Positions 1-8,956 of a stretch of 64,000 nucleotides of DNA are shown piece after piece. The translations under genes were made by a program, and so were the position numbers. The DNA lies in assembly GCA_013817305.1 (NCBI GenBank), contig JACDCY010000001.1, forward strand, positions 27,248-91,247, in the 5' to 3' direction. The notes beneath the pieces are model-generated. The model made no database searches, was not told where the DNA came from, and was given only the letters and a program-made list of their open reading frames with translations. The stretch is from Gemmatimonadaceae bacterium. Lineage in GTDB: Bacteria; Gemmatimonadota; Gemmatimonadetes; Gemmatimonadales; Gemmatimonadaceae. Positions within the stretch are counted from its first letter, which is position 1. Every line of letters starts with the position of its first letter.

Positions 1-912
1 ACGAACTTCGCGCAGGCCTTTGCGGGCACCATTCCATATTCGGAGACGTACGGGTTCATCGCCGATTTCCGGAAGCCGGAGACCATCGACCACGTGACGG
101 CCACCACCGCGCACGAGCTGGCGCATCAGTACTGGGCGCATCAGGTGTACCCAGCCGACATGGAGGGGTCGCTCCTGCTGGTCGAGGGGCTCGCGCAGTA
201 CTCCGCGATGATGACTGTGAGGAGTCAGCGCGGCGAGCATCGCATGCGTCCCTACCTGCGGTACTCCCTCGTCCGCTACCTTGGCGGTCGTGGTGGATTT
301 GGACCCGCAGGAGAGCCGCCTCTCATCCGTGCCGAGACCCAGAACTGGGTCTACTCTCATAAGGGAGTGCTCGCCATGTACCTGCTTCAGCAACGCATGG
401 GCGAGGACAGGTTCAACGGGGCGCTTAGGAATCTGATACAGCGCTACAGGTTCAAAGGTGCGCCGTATCCCCGCTCGATCGACCTCGTCGAAGCCCTGCG
501 CGCGGAGGCGAGGACGAAGGAAGAGCAGGATTTGATCACTGACCTCTTCGAGCGAGTTGTACTTTACGACTTGAGGGCCACAGTGCCGACCGCTGTCCAG
601 CGCGCCGATGGAAAGTGGGATGTCACGGTGCCTGTCGAGGCGAAGAAGTACAACGTCGACAAACGCGGCGGGGAAAAAGAGACGACGCTCTCCGAAGGCA
701 TCGAAGTGGGTCTGTTCACCGCGGAGCCGGGCCACGCTGCATTCGACGAGAAGCACGTGATCGTCATGGAGCGCCGGCAAATGCGATCCGGAGCGCAGGT
801 GCTGACGTTCGTTACGGATCGAAAGCCGACGCACGCCGGTATTGATCCCTACAATTATTATATTGACCGAAACTCGAGGGATAACGTGCAGCCGCTTGCT
901 GATGCCCCGTAA
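1..912 (+). CDS. M1-family metallopeptidase, C-terminal part (5' end outside window)
   Basis: The reading frame is open from base 1, so the gene begins upstream. The visible part is about 303 residues. The zinc motif HELAH is at residues 38-42, and a downstream VEGLAQYS segment supplies the third zinc ligand Glu after 19 residues. The typical M1 spacing is 18. From memory, the 19-residue spacing and the flanking HQYWAHQV are typical of proteins that fuse ABC-2 permease segments to an M1 peptidase domain, which would make this a membrane-anchored aminopeptidase. The tail contains DPYNYYIDR near the stop. The same tail recurs as a fragment at 10757-10888, and an internal part recurs at 8786-8956. 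The fold assignment is firm; the membrane half is not visible here. Confidence 0.85.
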   Translation, partial: TNFAQAFAGTIPYSETYGFIADFRKPETIDHVTATTAHELAHQYWAHQVYPADMEGSLLLVEGLAQYSAMMTVRSQRGEHRMRPYLRYSLVRYLGGRGGFGPAGEPPLIRAETQNWVYSHKGVLAMYLLQQRMGEDRFNGALRNLIQRYRFKGAPYPRSIDLVEALRAEARTKEEQDLITDLFERVVLYDLRATVPTAVQRADGKWDVTVPVEAKKYNVDKRGGEKETTLSEGIEVGLFTAEPGHAAFDEKHVIVMERRQMRSGAQVLTFVTDRKPTHAGIDPYNYYIDRNSRDNVQPLADAP

Positions 913-969
913 GTTCGCTGCGCCATCGCGTCCCCACCTCTCACATGCGACCCCTCACCTGACCTTCAT

Positions 970-1524
970 ATGACACTGCTTCGTTCTGCCGCATTGTTCA
1001 CGTTCCTTGTTTTCGGGTTCGCGCCGACTGTTTCGGCGCAGCGGCTTGCGCCTGTCGGGATTGTCGCTCAGCCGACGCTGACTTTTGCACCTCTCACCTC
1101 CGGCCCGACGAGCAGCACCGAGGGGAGCGCGGCCCGCGCACTCGTCGGTGGCGTTCTGGGCGGCGCCATCGGTGCTGTGGCATTGGGCTTCGCCGCGGCG
1201 CTCATCAATTCATCCGGCCCGGAATGCAGTCGCAACCCGGATGCGTGCTCCGGGGGGCTCGTCGAGAGCCTCCTCACCGGCGGCATGGTCGGTCATGCGA
1301 TCGGCATCCCGGTCGGTGCGCATCTCGCGAATGGGCGGCGCGGGAAGGTCGCCACTTCACTGGCGGTGTCGGGGGCCGTGCTGCTGGTGGAGTTGATCGC
1401 TGTGAACGCGCTGGTCGACGAAAGGGATTTGATCCGGAGCAAGCCCACGCTGTTGGGCGTGCTCGTGGTGTCGCCGATCGTGCAGCTGGTCTCGAGCGTG
1501 ATGATCGAGAGTCGCAATCGGTAG
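970..1524 (+). CDS. Secreted or membrane protein with glycine-rich hydrophobic segments, unknown function
   Basis: The 184-residue product starts with a signal peptide of about 24 residues ending in VSAQ. Several hydrophobic stretches follow: a glycine-zipper-like VGGVLGGAIGAVALGF near residue 60, a second near 105, and two more near 130 and 160. Two cysteines around residue 80 (ECSRNPDAC) could form a disulfide. The arrangement suggests an envelope membrane protein, but I recognise no family. It lies 57 bases behind the M1 peptidase on the same strand and may be cotranscribed. It converges without a gap on the AraC gene: its TAG ends at 1524 and the opposing TAA begins at 1525. Confidence 0.65.
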   Translation: MTLLRSAALFTFLVFGFAPTVSAQRLAPVGIVAQPTLTFAPLTSGPTSSTEGSAARALVGGVLGGAIGAVALGFAAALINSSGPECSRNPDACSGGLVESLLTGGMVGHAIGIPVGAHLANGRRGKVATSLAVSGAVLLVELIAVNALVDERDLIRSKPTLLGVLVVSPIVQLVSSVMIESRNR

Positions 1525-2412
1525 TTATGCAGTTGACATCGTCTGCCGCCCAGTAACCCAGGCACTGGGTGCCATCCCGTACTCTGCCCGGAACGCCGCG
1601 GTGAAGTGGCTGTGCGAGGCGAACCCCGCTTCCAGTGCCACCCAGGACAGGTCCCGGGGTCGCTGCTGCATCAACTCGAGCGCAACGCGAAGTCGAACCC
1701 GCACCAGGTACCGGTGAATCGGCATGCCCGCTTGTGCGCCGAAGACCCGAGTCAGGTGAAAGGGCGAGGCACCCACGGTGCGCGCGATGCGAGACAACGT
1801 CAGACGGGTTCTATACTCGCGGACGAGCAGGTGCTGCACACGTTCAGTGAGCTCCTGATGACCCGGGATGCCATTGCCGGACGTCTCCACCGCCCTTCCG
1901 AACGCATCACGGAGAAGGGAACGGACGAAGGCAAGCGCGGTCTCCTCCGCCTGTGGTGCGGGCGCCCCCTCCTGGGCACCGGAGCGGAGCAAGACGTTGT
2001 GGAGCATCGATGTCTCAGCGGACACCCGCGCAGTGGTCGCCGGGAAGCGGGGCACCTCGTCGTCCACAGTATCCGCAGTCAGCTCGCTGAGCAATGCGCG
2101 GAGGGCATCGGCCTGAATCAGGACCGCAGTGCTCCGTTGTCGCTCGGCCGCCTGATAGGAAGGCCGAACCGGATCGCCAGCATTAATGAACACCGCCGTC
2201 GCGGGATCGGCGACTGTGCGCCTGCCGTCCACATGCAGGCCATGAGAGCTGGTCCGTTGAAGCCAGATCTCATGCTGCCGTGCACGCTCTTCGGGGCCGA
2301 CACCGGCAACCGTCTTCGGGCAGGTCCAATCGCCGATCAGGACCCCTCCGATCGCGACGCGATGCCGCAAGGGGAACCCTGGCTCCCAGGCGTGCGCTTT
2401 CGAGTCGTTCAT
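1525..2412 (-). CDS. AraC-family transcriptional regulator
   Basis: This 295-residue protein has an N-terminal sensor part with no recognisable motif and a C-terminal AraC DNA-binding domain of about 100 residues. Both helix-turn-helix units are visible, the first around LSRIARTVGASPFHLTRVF and the second around ALEAGFASHSHFTAAFRAEYG followed by PSAW. The ATG at 2412 was chosen over the longer frame because GGAGG lies upstream of it and the extra residues are not domain-like. The gene is divergent from the NAD-binding SDR at 2569 with about 156 bases between them. This is a common layout for a regulator and its target, so control of that SDR is a reasonable inference. Confidence 0.88.
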   Translation of the reverse strand: MNDSKAHAWEPGFPLRHRVAIGGVLIGDWTCPKTVAGVGPEERARQHEIWLQRTSSHGLHVDGRRTVADPATAVFINAGDPVRPSYQAAERQRSTAVLIQADALRALLSELTADTVDDEVPRFPATTARVSAETSMLHNVLLRSGAQEGAPAPQAEETALAFVRSLLRDAFGRAVETSGNGIPGHQELTERVQHLLVREYRTRLTLSRIARTVGASPFHLTRVFGAQAGMPIHRYLVRVRLRVALELMQQRPRDLSWVALEAGFASHSHFTAAFRAEYGMAPSAWVTGRQTMSTA

Positions 2413-2568
2413 TCGGAATCGTGCCGCCTCCGGAGGATGGTGACGAGAGTGTCGCGACCGAGCAAGATTTCGAAAGCCCAACGCCACGTCGCCGGATAAT
2501 CTACATCACAGCGTTGACTCGCACGCTGGGAGAGAAGCGTCACGAAACCATACACCACACGAGGGTTG

Positions 2569-3486
2569 ATGCTGCGGATTTTCATGACAGGTGCAACGGG
2601 ACACGTCGGCCGCGCAGTCGCCGAAGCATTGCGGGACGCCGGCCATTCGCTCACAGCGTTGGTTCGCACACCCCAGGGGGCGAACGAGATCACCGCGCTT
2701 GGGGGAACACCCATTCTTGGCACACTCGGCGATCCCGGCACCTTTGCCGCAACCGCGGCCGGGCACGATGCGCTAATCCACACCGCGTTCGAGTACGATG
2801 CGAGCGGAGCCGAATCGCGTTCTACCGACCAGATCGCCACCCGAGCCCTGCTGGATGTCGCTTCCCGCAGTTCTACGGTTGCTCAGGTCATCTATACCTC
2901 GAGCGCTTATCTGTTGGGCGATCTCGGGGAGGCACCGGTGGACGAAGATATCGACATGGCGATGACGTCAGCAGCGGGCGGATGGCGTCTTGACCTGGAG
3001 AAGGAGGTGCTGGCTCGGAGTGCCGGAGCCGGTTTCAGCGGCGCGGTGGTGCGTCCAGGACTGGTTTACGGGGGTCGAGGGGGTACGATGCCGCAGTGGT
3101 TCGGGGATGCGGGGCGCGATCGGCTGGTTCAATACTACGGAGCGGGGACGAACCGTTGGACCCTCATCTATCGCCGGGACCTGGCGGCGCTGTACTGGCG
3201 ACTTGCTGAATCAGGTATGGGCGGGACTTTCCACGGTGTGGACGGCACACCGATGCCTGTGCGCGCAGTGGCGGAAGCAGCGAGCCGCGCCGCCGGGTGG
3301 GAAGGTCGGACGCGCAGCATCCCATTCGAAGAGCTTCCAATCGCTGAGCGCGAACATGCGCGTCGAGCACTCGGTAGAGATGTGGCCGTTACTTCGAGCC
3401 GCACCTCCACCCTCGGGTGGAAGCCAACGTACCCATCGTTTCAGGAGGGCGCTGCTCAGGCCTACCGTGAGTGGTCCGAGGCATGA
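2569..3486 (+). CDS. NAD(P)-binding SDR-family oxidoreductase / NAD-dependent epimerase-like
   Basis: The protein is 305 residues with an N-terminal Rossmann motif GATGHVG at residues 7-13. An acidic region and TSSAYLLGD lie in the middle, in the position of the active-site strand of atypical and extended SDRs. The usual YxxxK pair is not obvious, so it may be an NmrA/atypical SDR rather than a classical epimerase. Substrate is unknown. The ATG at 2569 is preferred to the TTG at 2566 because GAGGG lies just upstream and MLRIFMTGATG is the typical beginning. It is transcribed away from the AraC gene, which may regulate it. Confidence 0.85.
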   Translation: MLRIFMTGATGHVGRAVAEALRDAGHSLTALVRTPQGANEITALGGTPILGTLGDPGTFAATAAGHDALIHTAFEYDASGAESRSTDQIATRALLDVASRSSTVAQVIYTSSAYLLGDLGEAPVDEDIDMAMTSAAGGWRLDLEKEVLARSAGAGFSGAVVRPGLVYGGRGGTMPQWFGDAGRDRLVQYYGAGTNRWTLIYRRDLAALYWRLAESGMGGTFHGVDGTPMPVRAVAEAASRAAGWEGRTRSIPFEELPIAEREHARRALGRDVAVTSSRTSTLGWKPTYPSFQEGAAQAYREWSEA

Positions 3487-3626
3487 CGATGCTCAGCTCT
3501 GCAAGCGCAATTCCGGGGATTTTAGAGCGAGCTGTTTGCTTCACTTGCAGGCTTCGCGATCCGTCCGCATTATAAAACGGCAGTACAATTAGTTAGAGCG
3601 CTACCTTCACCTTTGATCCCGGATCC

Positions 3627-4580
3627 ATGCATTACCGACTCTGCGGAATTCGCGCCGCGCTGGTCTTGTTCTTCTCCAGCACTCCGCTACTCGCGCAGAC
3701 TGCTCCGGCTGCGGCCCCGAGTCCGCGCGAACAGTACCGGGTCTATGCGCCAAAGGGAGAGGTCAAGGGCGCTCTCGTCCTGCTGCCCGGCTACGGAGGT
3801 GACCGCGACAGCTTCGATCCCGCGTCCATGGTCACGCCCTCGACGCTTCCGGCCCGTCTTGCGAAGCACGGGATCCTCACGTTGATCGCAGTCCCTGTAC
3901 GAGAGACGCAGTTCGAGAGCGAGGCGGTACTCCGGACGCTCGACTCAATGCTCACCAGCGTCGTGCGGCAGTACGGAATCCCGCGCGCGCGCGTCGCGAT
4001 CGGCGGCTTTTCCGCTGGCGGTACCGGTGCAGTCCGGTATGCGCAGTTCTGCGCGCAGCGGAAGTGCCGAGCAGTGCCCCAGTTGGCAGCTGTATTCGCT
4101 GTCGATCCGCCACTGGATTTCGAGCGCCTCTATCGCACGTCGGAAGTGATTGTGAAGCGCAATGCCCCGCGTAGCAACATCGAGGAGGAGAGCCGGCTTC
4201 TGCAGACCATGCAGCACGCGTTCGGCGGCCCGCCCGACGAAGCGCGCGAAGCCTACAGGCTTCACTCTGCCGTGCTTGCCTCTGCGCCAGACGGTGGTAA
4301 TGCTCGACTCCTTCGGCACACCCCCATTCGCCTGTACACGGAGCCAGACGTGCATTGGTGGATGGAGGAGCGCAACCTTGACTACCACGGAATGAATTCT
4401 GTGGACCACGCGGCGCTGATCAACTTGCTGCGCGTGGCGGGCAATACCGGTGCGGAACTCATCACCACGAGCGGGAAGGGCCTACGACCCGACGGTCGAC
4501 GCCACCCACACTCGTGGTCGATCGTCGATGAACCAGAGTTGGTCCGCTGGCTACTCGTCGCCCTCTTGCCGGCAGCTTGA
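3627..4580 (+). CDS. Secreted alpha/beta hydrolase
   Basis: The protein has 317 residues with a signal peptide ending near LLAQ (residue 24). The nucleophile elbow GGFSAGG is in the first half, and LLPGYGGDRDSF marks an oxyanion-hole strand. A late Asp (EPDVHWW) and His (NSVDHAA or RRHPHSW) could complete the triad. The order is right for a serine hydrolase of the periplasm or outer envelope. The substrate cannot be told; esterase or peptidase is possible. It stands alone, with about 140 bases before it and no obvious operon partner. Confidence 0.75.
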   Translation: MHYRLCGIRAALVLFFSSTPLLAQTAPAAAPSPREQYRVYAPKGEVKGALVLLPGYGGDRDSFDPASMVTPSTLPARLAKHGILTLIAVPVRETQFESEAVLRTLDSMLTSVVRQYGIPRARVAIGGFSAGGTGAVRYAQFCAQRKCRAVPQLAAVFAVDPPLDFERLYRTSEVIVKRNAPRSNIEEESRLLQTMQHAFGGPPDEAREAYRLHSAVLASAPDGGNARLLRHTPIRLYTEPDVHWWMEERNLDYHGMNSVDHAALINLLRVAGNTGAELITTSGKGLRPDGRRHPHSWSIVDEPELVRWLLVALLPAA

Positions 4581-4752
4581 CGAGAGCGCTGCAGGCGACA
4601 GCGGTCTGGCCATCCTTTGCTACAGAGATGACGAGTAGGGCGGCATGCGTCGCGCGCCGACTTGGTCAGGCCGATCTGAAGAAGTGAAATCGATAAGGTC
4701 GAGTGCGTCGCCTAGCTCGGACGTTGGACCGCTCCCATCATCGCGGCAGGGC

Positions 4753-5094
4753 ATGCATCGTTGGCTCCGCACCATAGTCGGCGTCGTACTCGCCATCGGA
4801 TGTCGGGGAATCCCAGCCACCAGTCCGCATCACGTGGGCACGATCGGCTCCAGGAGCTCCTCGGGGTACATGATCCAGAATCCCGCAGGCTGCGACTGGC
4901 TACGTCCAGCATGCGAGGCGGCGGAGGTTGATGTGCCCTCGTCTGCACGTATCCTTTGGCGAGGGGGAGGTAACGGGGTCTTGCGCGACCTCGTTCCCGG
5001 TCGGCGCATTTCGATATGGACAACCGGAACGACGCAGGACCGGCTGCCGGTCATCGTCACTGCACGAACGGTTGTTATCGAAGGTGATCGTTAG
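4753..5094 (+). CDS. Small predicted lipoprotein, unknown function
   Basis: Read from the ATG at 4753 the product is 113 residues. It has a short lipoprotein signal, MHRWLRTIVGVVLAIGC, whose AIGC fits a lipobox. The frame is open further upstream, but that stretch is serine- and arginine-rich and not protein-like. The mature part contains CDWLRPAC and ends in a strand-rich VIVTARTVVIEG segment, loosely like DUF3221 proteins. The link to that family is weak. An AGG is the only ribosome-binding signal seen. Confidence 0.5.
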   Translation: MHRWLRTIVGVVLAIGCRGIPATSPHHVGTIGSRSSSGYMIQNPAGCDWLRPACEAAEVDVPSSARILWRGGGNGVLRDLVPGRRISIWTTGTTQDRLPVIVTARTVVIEGDR

Positions 5095-5134
5095 GGTACC
5101 CGACTCTGCCCCCGCACCACCCGCCGAGGTTCTG

Positions 5135-5200
5135 ATGCGCCTTCTCTCCCTTCTGGCGTCGCTGCTACTGTTAAGTGCGGCAGTTCCATCCGTAGGCTGA
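5135..5200 (+). pseudogene. Isolated signal peptide (beheaded gene remnant)
   Basis: A GAGG site six bases upstream precedes an ATG that encodes 21 residues, MRLLSLLASLLLLSAAVPSVG, then a stop. This is a textbook signal peptide with nothing behind it. It looks like the start of a secreted protein whose body was deleted. A functional leader peptide is the alternative. The following 145 bases up to the next gene contain no continuation in any frame that I recognise. Confidence 0.4.
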
Positions 5201-5345
5201 ACGCCGACGGAGGGCACACCATGTTTTTGTCCTGTTTGGTTCTGACTTGCTGTATCTGCAAGCGGGATCACGTCGACCCTCCGCGGGTTAGCCTGTGTGC
5301 GTTAGCCAGCAATCCAATATTCTTCTGCCCTCAAGCTGTTTTGCG

Positions 5346-6551
5346 ATGATGTCATGGATCCAGTACTCGCGCCCGGTGCTCCGCACCGCTGTGACGCGGG
5401 CCGCCAGATGGGTGCGCGTCTGCATCTTCGCCAGTGCTTCCCATGGGATGGCGGCCGCCTGCGCCACCTCAGCGCAGCAGGCAGGCGGTCTCGCTCCAGC
5501 AGTGGTCGAGGCCGCTGTCTTGACGGGACGTGCCGGTGCGCGCCTGGACTCCGTCGCAAGTGCGGCCGCCGACTCGGGCTTTCGCGGCGTCGTGCTCGTC
5601 GCGATCGGTGACACCGTGGTGCTCGCGCGTGGCTACGGGTGGGCCGACTCGGCGCGCGGGCGACCCAACGTGCCGTCCACCATCTTCGACATCGGCTCGC
5701 TCACGAAGCCGCTCACCGCGACGCTTGTCTTGGCCCTCGAGGCCCAAGGACGGATTGCGCGCACTGACTCCCTACACCGCTTCTATCCCGCTGCACCCGC
5801 CGACAAGCGCGGCATTACCATCCACCAGCTCCTTACGCATACTGCGGGGTTACCCGAGTACTCGGGGCGCGACACCGCGGTTATCGACCGCGCGACGCTT
5901 GAGAGGCGTGCGCTCACCGCGCCGTTGTTGTCGGCGCCCGGAGCGCGCTACCGCTACTCCAACGTGGGCTATTCCTTGCTCGCGGCAATTGTTGAGCGAG
6001 CCAGCGGCGAGGAGTACGAGGCAGCGTTGCGACGGCTGGTCCTCGCGCCGGCAGGGATGCGCACGACGGGCTACATCGCGATCGGGCCGCCACTGCACGA
6101 TCGCATCGCGCGCCGCTACAAGGGTGACGTGGACACCGGCATCAACCCCAGACGAGTCTGGGGTGCGGCTGGCCCCTCGTGGAACGTCGTTGGCAACGGC
6201 GGCCTGCATGCCACCGCGTGGGACCTGCACCGCTGGATAGCCACGCTCGACGGAGGACGGCTGCTTCCCGCCATCGCGCGTGCGGCGCAGGAAGCTCCGT
6301 ACGCGTGCATGGGCGTGGACGATAGCGGAACGTGCAGCGACCACTACGGCTACGGCTGGCATCTTTGGTCGCTTCCGAACGAGACGCGCGTCATGATGCA
6401 CAACGGGAGCGATGGGGGTTACTACGCCGAGGTGCGGCGAGTCCCCGGGCGCCGAGTCAACCTGATCGTCATGTCGAACCGCGCGTCGCCGCTGGCTGAG
6501 CGGATAGCGGCACGGCTCATGGCGCACGCGCTCCGCTTCGCCCCGCCCTGA
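5346..6551 (+). CDS. Serine hydrolase, class C beta-lactamase/esterase family
   Basis: The protein is about 401 residues from the ATG at 5346; a GTG at 5295 would add 17 residues. A hydrophobic segment with an AQQ end near residue 45 looks like a signal peptide. The family's three active-site motifs are present: SLTK (SxxK) after FDIG, YSN in YRYSNVGY, and HNG in MMHNGSDGG. Members of Pfam Beta-lactamase (PF00144) include esterases, DD-peptidases and true AmpC enzymes, so function cannot be read from motifs alone. It is one of three intact family members in the first 15 kb. It converges on the response regulator with about 90 bases between. Confidence 0.85.
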   Translation: MMSWIQYSRPVLRTAVTRAARWVRVCIFASASHGMAAACATSAQQAGGLAPAVVEAAVLTGRAGARLDSVASAAADSGFRGVVLVAIGDTVVLARGYGWADSARGRPNVPSTIFDIGSLTKPLTATLVLALEAQGRIARTDSLHRFYPAAPADKRGITIHQLLTHTAGLPEYSGRDTAVIDRATLERRALTAPLLSAPGARYRYSNVGYSLLAAIVERASGEEYEAALRRLVLAPAGMRTTGYIAIGPPLHDRIARRYKGDVDTGINPRRVWGAAGPSWNVVGNGGLHATAWDLHRWIATLDGGRLLPAIARAAQEAPYACMGVDDSGTCSDHYGYGWHLWSLPNETRVMMHNGSDGGYYAEVRRVPGRRVNLIVMSNRASPLAERIAARLMAHALRFAPP

Positions 6552-6642
6552 CCGACGCTCGTACCACAGGCAACGCTTGAACAAGCGGGACGGTGGTCAC
6601 GTCCGACGTCGTCTGCCGAGCACTTTCTCCCCGTTCAACCGC

Positions 6643-7434
6643 CTACCCCCGCTCGAAGCGATACCCGGCCTTCCGCACGGTGTGAAAGTGGCGCGGGTTC
6701 GCCGGGTCGACCTCGAGCTTCCGGCGAAGCTCCATGATGTGCATGTCGACGGTGCGTGACATTACGTCCGAGGAATATCCCCAGATCTCGCGCAGCAGCT
6801 GCGAGCGCGTGATGACCTCACCCGGCCTCGTGACCAGCGTCGCGAGGAGCGCGTACCCGCGGGGAGACAGCGCGATGGCGACGCCGTTGCGATGCACCGT
6901 GTGGGCGCGCAGGTCGACGACGACATCGGCGAAGGTGACGATGCCGCGCGGCGCGGGAGCGCGTTCCGGTGAGGACGCCGCGAGCGACGCTACGGCGGTT
7001 TCGCCGAGCATCGTTTGGACCGTCTCCAGCAGCGCGCGAAGGTTGCCGTGCAGCGCCGGATCCGTCGCCCGGCGCCGCTCGGCGGCGCGTTGTAGCGCGC
7101 GGGCGAGCTGCGCCGCCTGAACGGGCTTAAGGAGGTAGTCGACGGCGCTGACGTCGAAGGCACGGAGCGCGAATTGGTCGTACGCGGTGACGAAGACCAC
7201 CGGTGGCATGCGGTCCGCGCCGACGGCGTCGACAAGCGCGAAGCCTCCCATCCGACGCATCTGAACGTCGAGGAGGACGACGTCGGGCGCAAGGTCCTCG
7301 ATCCCCCTGGCCGCGTCTGCGCCGTCGTCACATTCGCCGACGACCTCTGTCCCCGGGATCTCGGCGAGGAGGTGCCGGAGCCTCTGTCGCGCGAGTGGCT
7401 CGTCGTCCACGATCAGCACGCGCATGGCCGTCAT
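6643..7434 (-). CDS. Two-component response regulator with receiver and OmpR-type winged-helix domains
   Basis: The 263-residue protein opens with MRVLIVDDEP, the acidic pocket of a receiver domain. VVLLDVQM holds the phosphorylated Asp, and the conserved Thr and Lys are in VTAYDQF and YLLKPV. The receiver resembles those of LytTR regulators. The C-terminal third, however, is a winged helix of the OmpR/PhoB type (SPRGYALLATLV through VRKAGYRFE). The ATG at 7434 overlaps the TGA of the kinase frame by ATGA, which supports this start and translational coupling. It should act on DNA once phosphorylated by the neighbouring LytS-like kinase. Confidence 0.88.
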   Translation of the reverse strand: MTAMRVLIVDDEPLARQRLRHLLAEIPGTEVVGECDDGADAARGIEDLAPDVVLLDVQMRRMGGFALVDAVGADRMPPVVFVTAYDQFALRAFDVSAVDYLLKPVQAAQLARALQRAAERRRATDPALHGNLRALLETVQTMLGETAVASLAASSPERAPAPRGIVTFADVVVDLRAHTVHRNGVAIALSPRGYALLATLVTRPGEVITRSQLLREIWGYSSDVMSRTVDMHIMELRRKLEVDPANPRHFHTVRKAGYRFERG

Positions 7435-8530
7435 CCGACAGCAGGAGCCGGGGTCAGGTCGGAGGTGCAGACCCGGTACGGGATGCGTATCGTCGCGGCC
7501 GTGCCTTGCGGGGTCGATGGCTCGAGCGTGAGGGTACCGTCGGTACCGTACAGCTGGGCAAGGCGCGCGCGGCGTTCTGCAGCCCGATGCCAAGCGACGA
7601 CCCCCCGGATTCGGCGCCGATCCCCACGCCATCGTCGGACACGGAGAGCTCCAGCCAGCCGTCGTCGACGCGAGCCGCGATGAGCACGCGACCCGGCGTG
7701 CGGCGCGGGGCCAGCCCGTGACGGATCGCGTTCTCCACCAGCAACTGCAGCACGAACGCCGGAACACAAGCCGAGCGCAGCGCGTCCGGCACGTCGAGAT
7801 CCACCGTCAGCCACTCGAAGCGCAACACCTCGATCTCCAGATAGGCATCGACGAGCCGGAGCTCATTCTCCAGCGTCGTCTCCTCGCCGCGCGTGACGGC
7901 GAGCGAGGCGCGAAGGAAGGATGAAAGCGCCGCGATCGCGGTGTCCGCCTTCGCGGCGTCGGAATGCACGAGGCTCGCGATCGAATTCAGCGCGTTGAAC
8001 AGGAAGTGCGGGTTCAGCTGAAGCTGCAGCGTCTGAAGCCGCGCGGACGCGAGCTCCGCCTGCAGCGTCGCGTGAAGGACGGCGTTGTCGCGCTCGCGCT
8101 GCATGTACACGACGAGGAGACCCAGCGCCGCCGCGGCCATCAGCGGGAACAGCTGTAACGGGCCCGCGAACCAGAGCACGCTAAGGTTCGACCGCGCAGG
8201 CCAGGCTAGCGCAAACGCCCAGAACCTGAGCACCATGAGCGGGGCGGCGAGCACGCCGAGGACCGCCAGCACCTGGCGCAGCGGCTCACGCCGGGCGCGC
8301 AGCGCGAGGCGGAACATCACGTACGTCGCGAGGGCCCACAACGTGTGGTCCAGGATCAGCCTCGCGACCGGTCCGATGTAGCCGGGCGGGCGCCGGGGAT
8401 CGAGAATCATGCCGACGAGCCGGATCGGCACGGCCGCATTCCAGGCGCATAGCCACCAGGCGAAGTGCACCCAACCGCGTCCGCGGACGAGCGCCGTCGG
8501 GCCGTCGACTCGTCCGGAGGTCTCGGTCAC
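7431..8530 (-). pseudogene. LytS-type sensor histidine kinase, one-base frameshift near its 3' end
   Basis: The intact part reads about 315 residues from GTG at 8530. It holds four or more N-terminal membrane segments, then the His_kinase motif NPHFLFNALNSI with the phospho-accepting His, then an N box (VENAIRHG) and a glycine box (DDGVGIG). After GIGLQNA the frame goes wrong. Removing one base's worth of shift inside the alternating CG run at 7562-7574 restores RARLAQLYGTDG and a normal ending at TGA 7431-7433. That TGA overlaps the regulator's ATG. Without correction the protein runs on into a nonsense tail ending at 7454. The lesion is either a sequencing or assembly slip in the CG run, or a very recent mutation. 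Confidence 0.8.
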
Positions 8531-8785
8531 TGCGTCGATAGAGCGGCGACTTCACCGGCGGGGGTGTGGGCCCCGGCGGGTCGACTCAAGCATACCCGCA
8601 ACGCATTCACTTTCCGCATGCGTCACAATACCTTGGCGTGTGTCGGTCGAGAAGAGGTCTCCGCCGTTCGTTGACGGAACGTGAACGAGACGCTGACCTA
8701 CTTCGGTTGCGCGAAACTGCGGCATATCACCATGCGTGTCTCGCCGGCGCCGTGGTGTCGTGCAGCCCGGTCGGGACGGGCACAT

Positions 8786-8956
8786 CGCGCAGGGAGGCGC
8801 ATCGCGCGGTTTGTGTCGGACGTCCCGATCCGCGAGCAGTTCTCGATTCAGTCCGGGCGCTACGCCGAGAAGCGTCGTGTGCATAATGGAGTCGAGCTTG
8901 CCGTCTATCATCACCCAGCGCACGGTGTGAACGTCGACCGGATGCTCAACGCTCTC
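8786..8956 (+). pseudogene. Internal fragment of an M1 peptidase (ABC-permease-fusion type)
   Basis: About 57 codons read GRRIARFVSDVPIREQF, then SIQSGRYAEKR, then ELAVYHHPAHGVNVDRML. From memory this matches the segment that lies just before the catalytic domain in the same family as the gene at position 1 (typically ...LSARYEV...VYYHPGHEYNVDRM...). There is no start, catalytic HExxH or end. It stops at about 8956, where a GntR fragment of opposite strand begins. The longer open frame from 8681 to 9235 is not a real gene. Confidence 0.6.

Noticed and set aside
1606..2499. 297-codon plus-strand frame
   Set aside because: Antisense to the AraC gene, which has both helix-turn-helix motifs.
5288..5614. 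Minus-strand frame under the serine hydrolase start
   Set aside because: It has no recognised domain and overlaps a gene with clear active-site motifs.
7562..7574. Programmed ribosomal frameshift in the sensor kinase
   Set aside because: There is no slippery heptamer followed by a pseudoknot, and the run is a plain alternating CG tract. Mutation or sequencing error is simpler.
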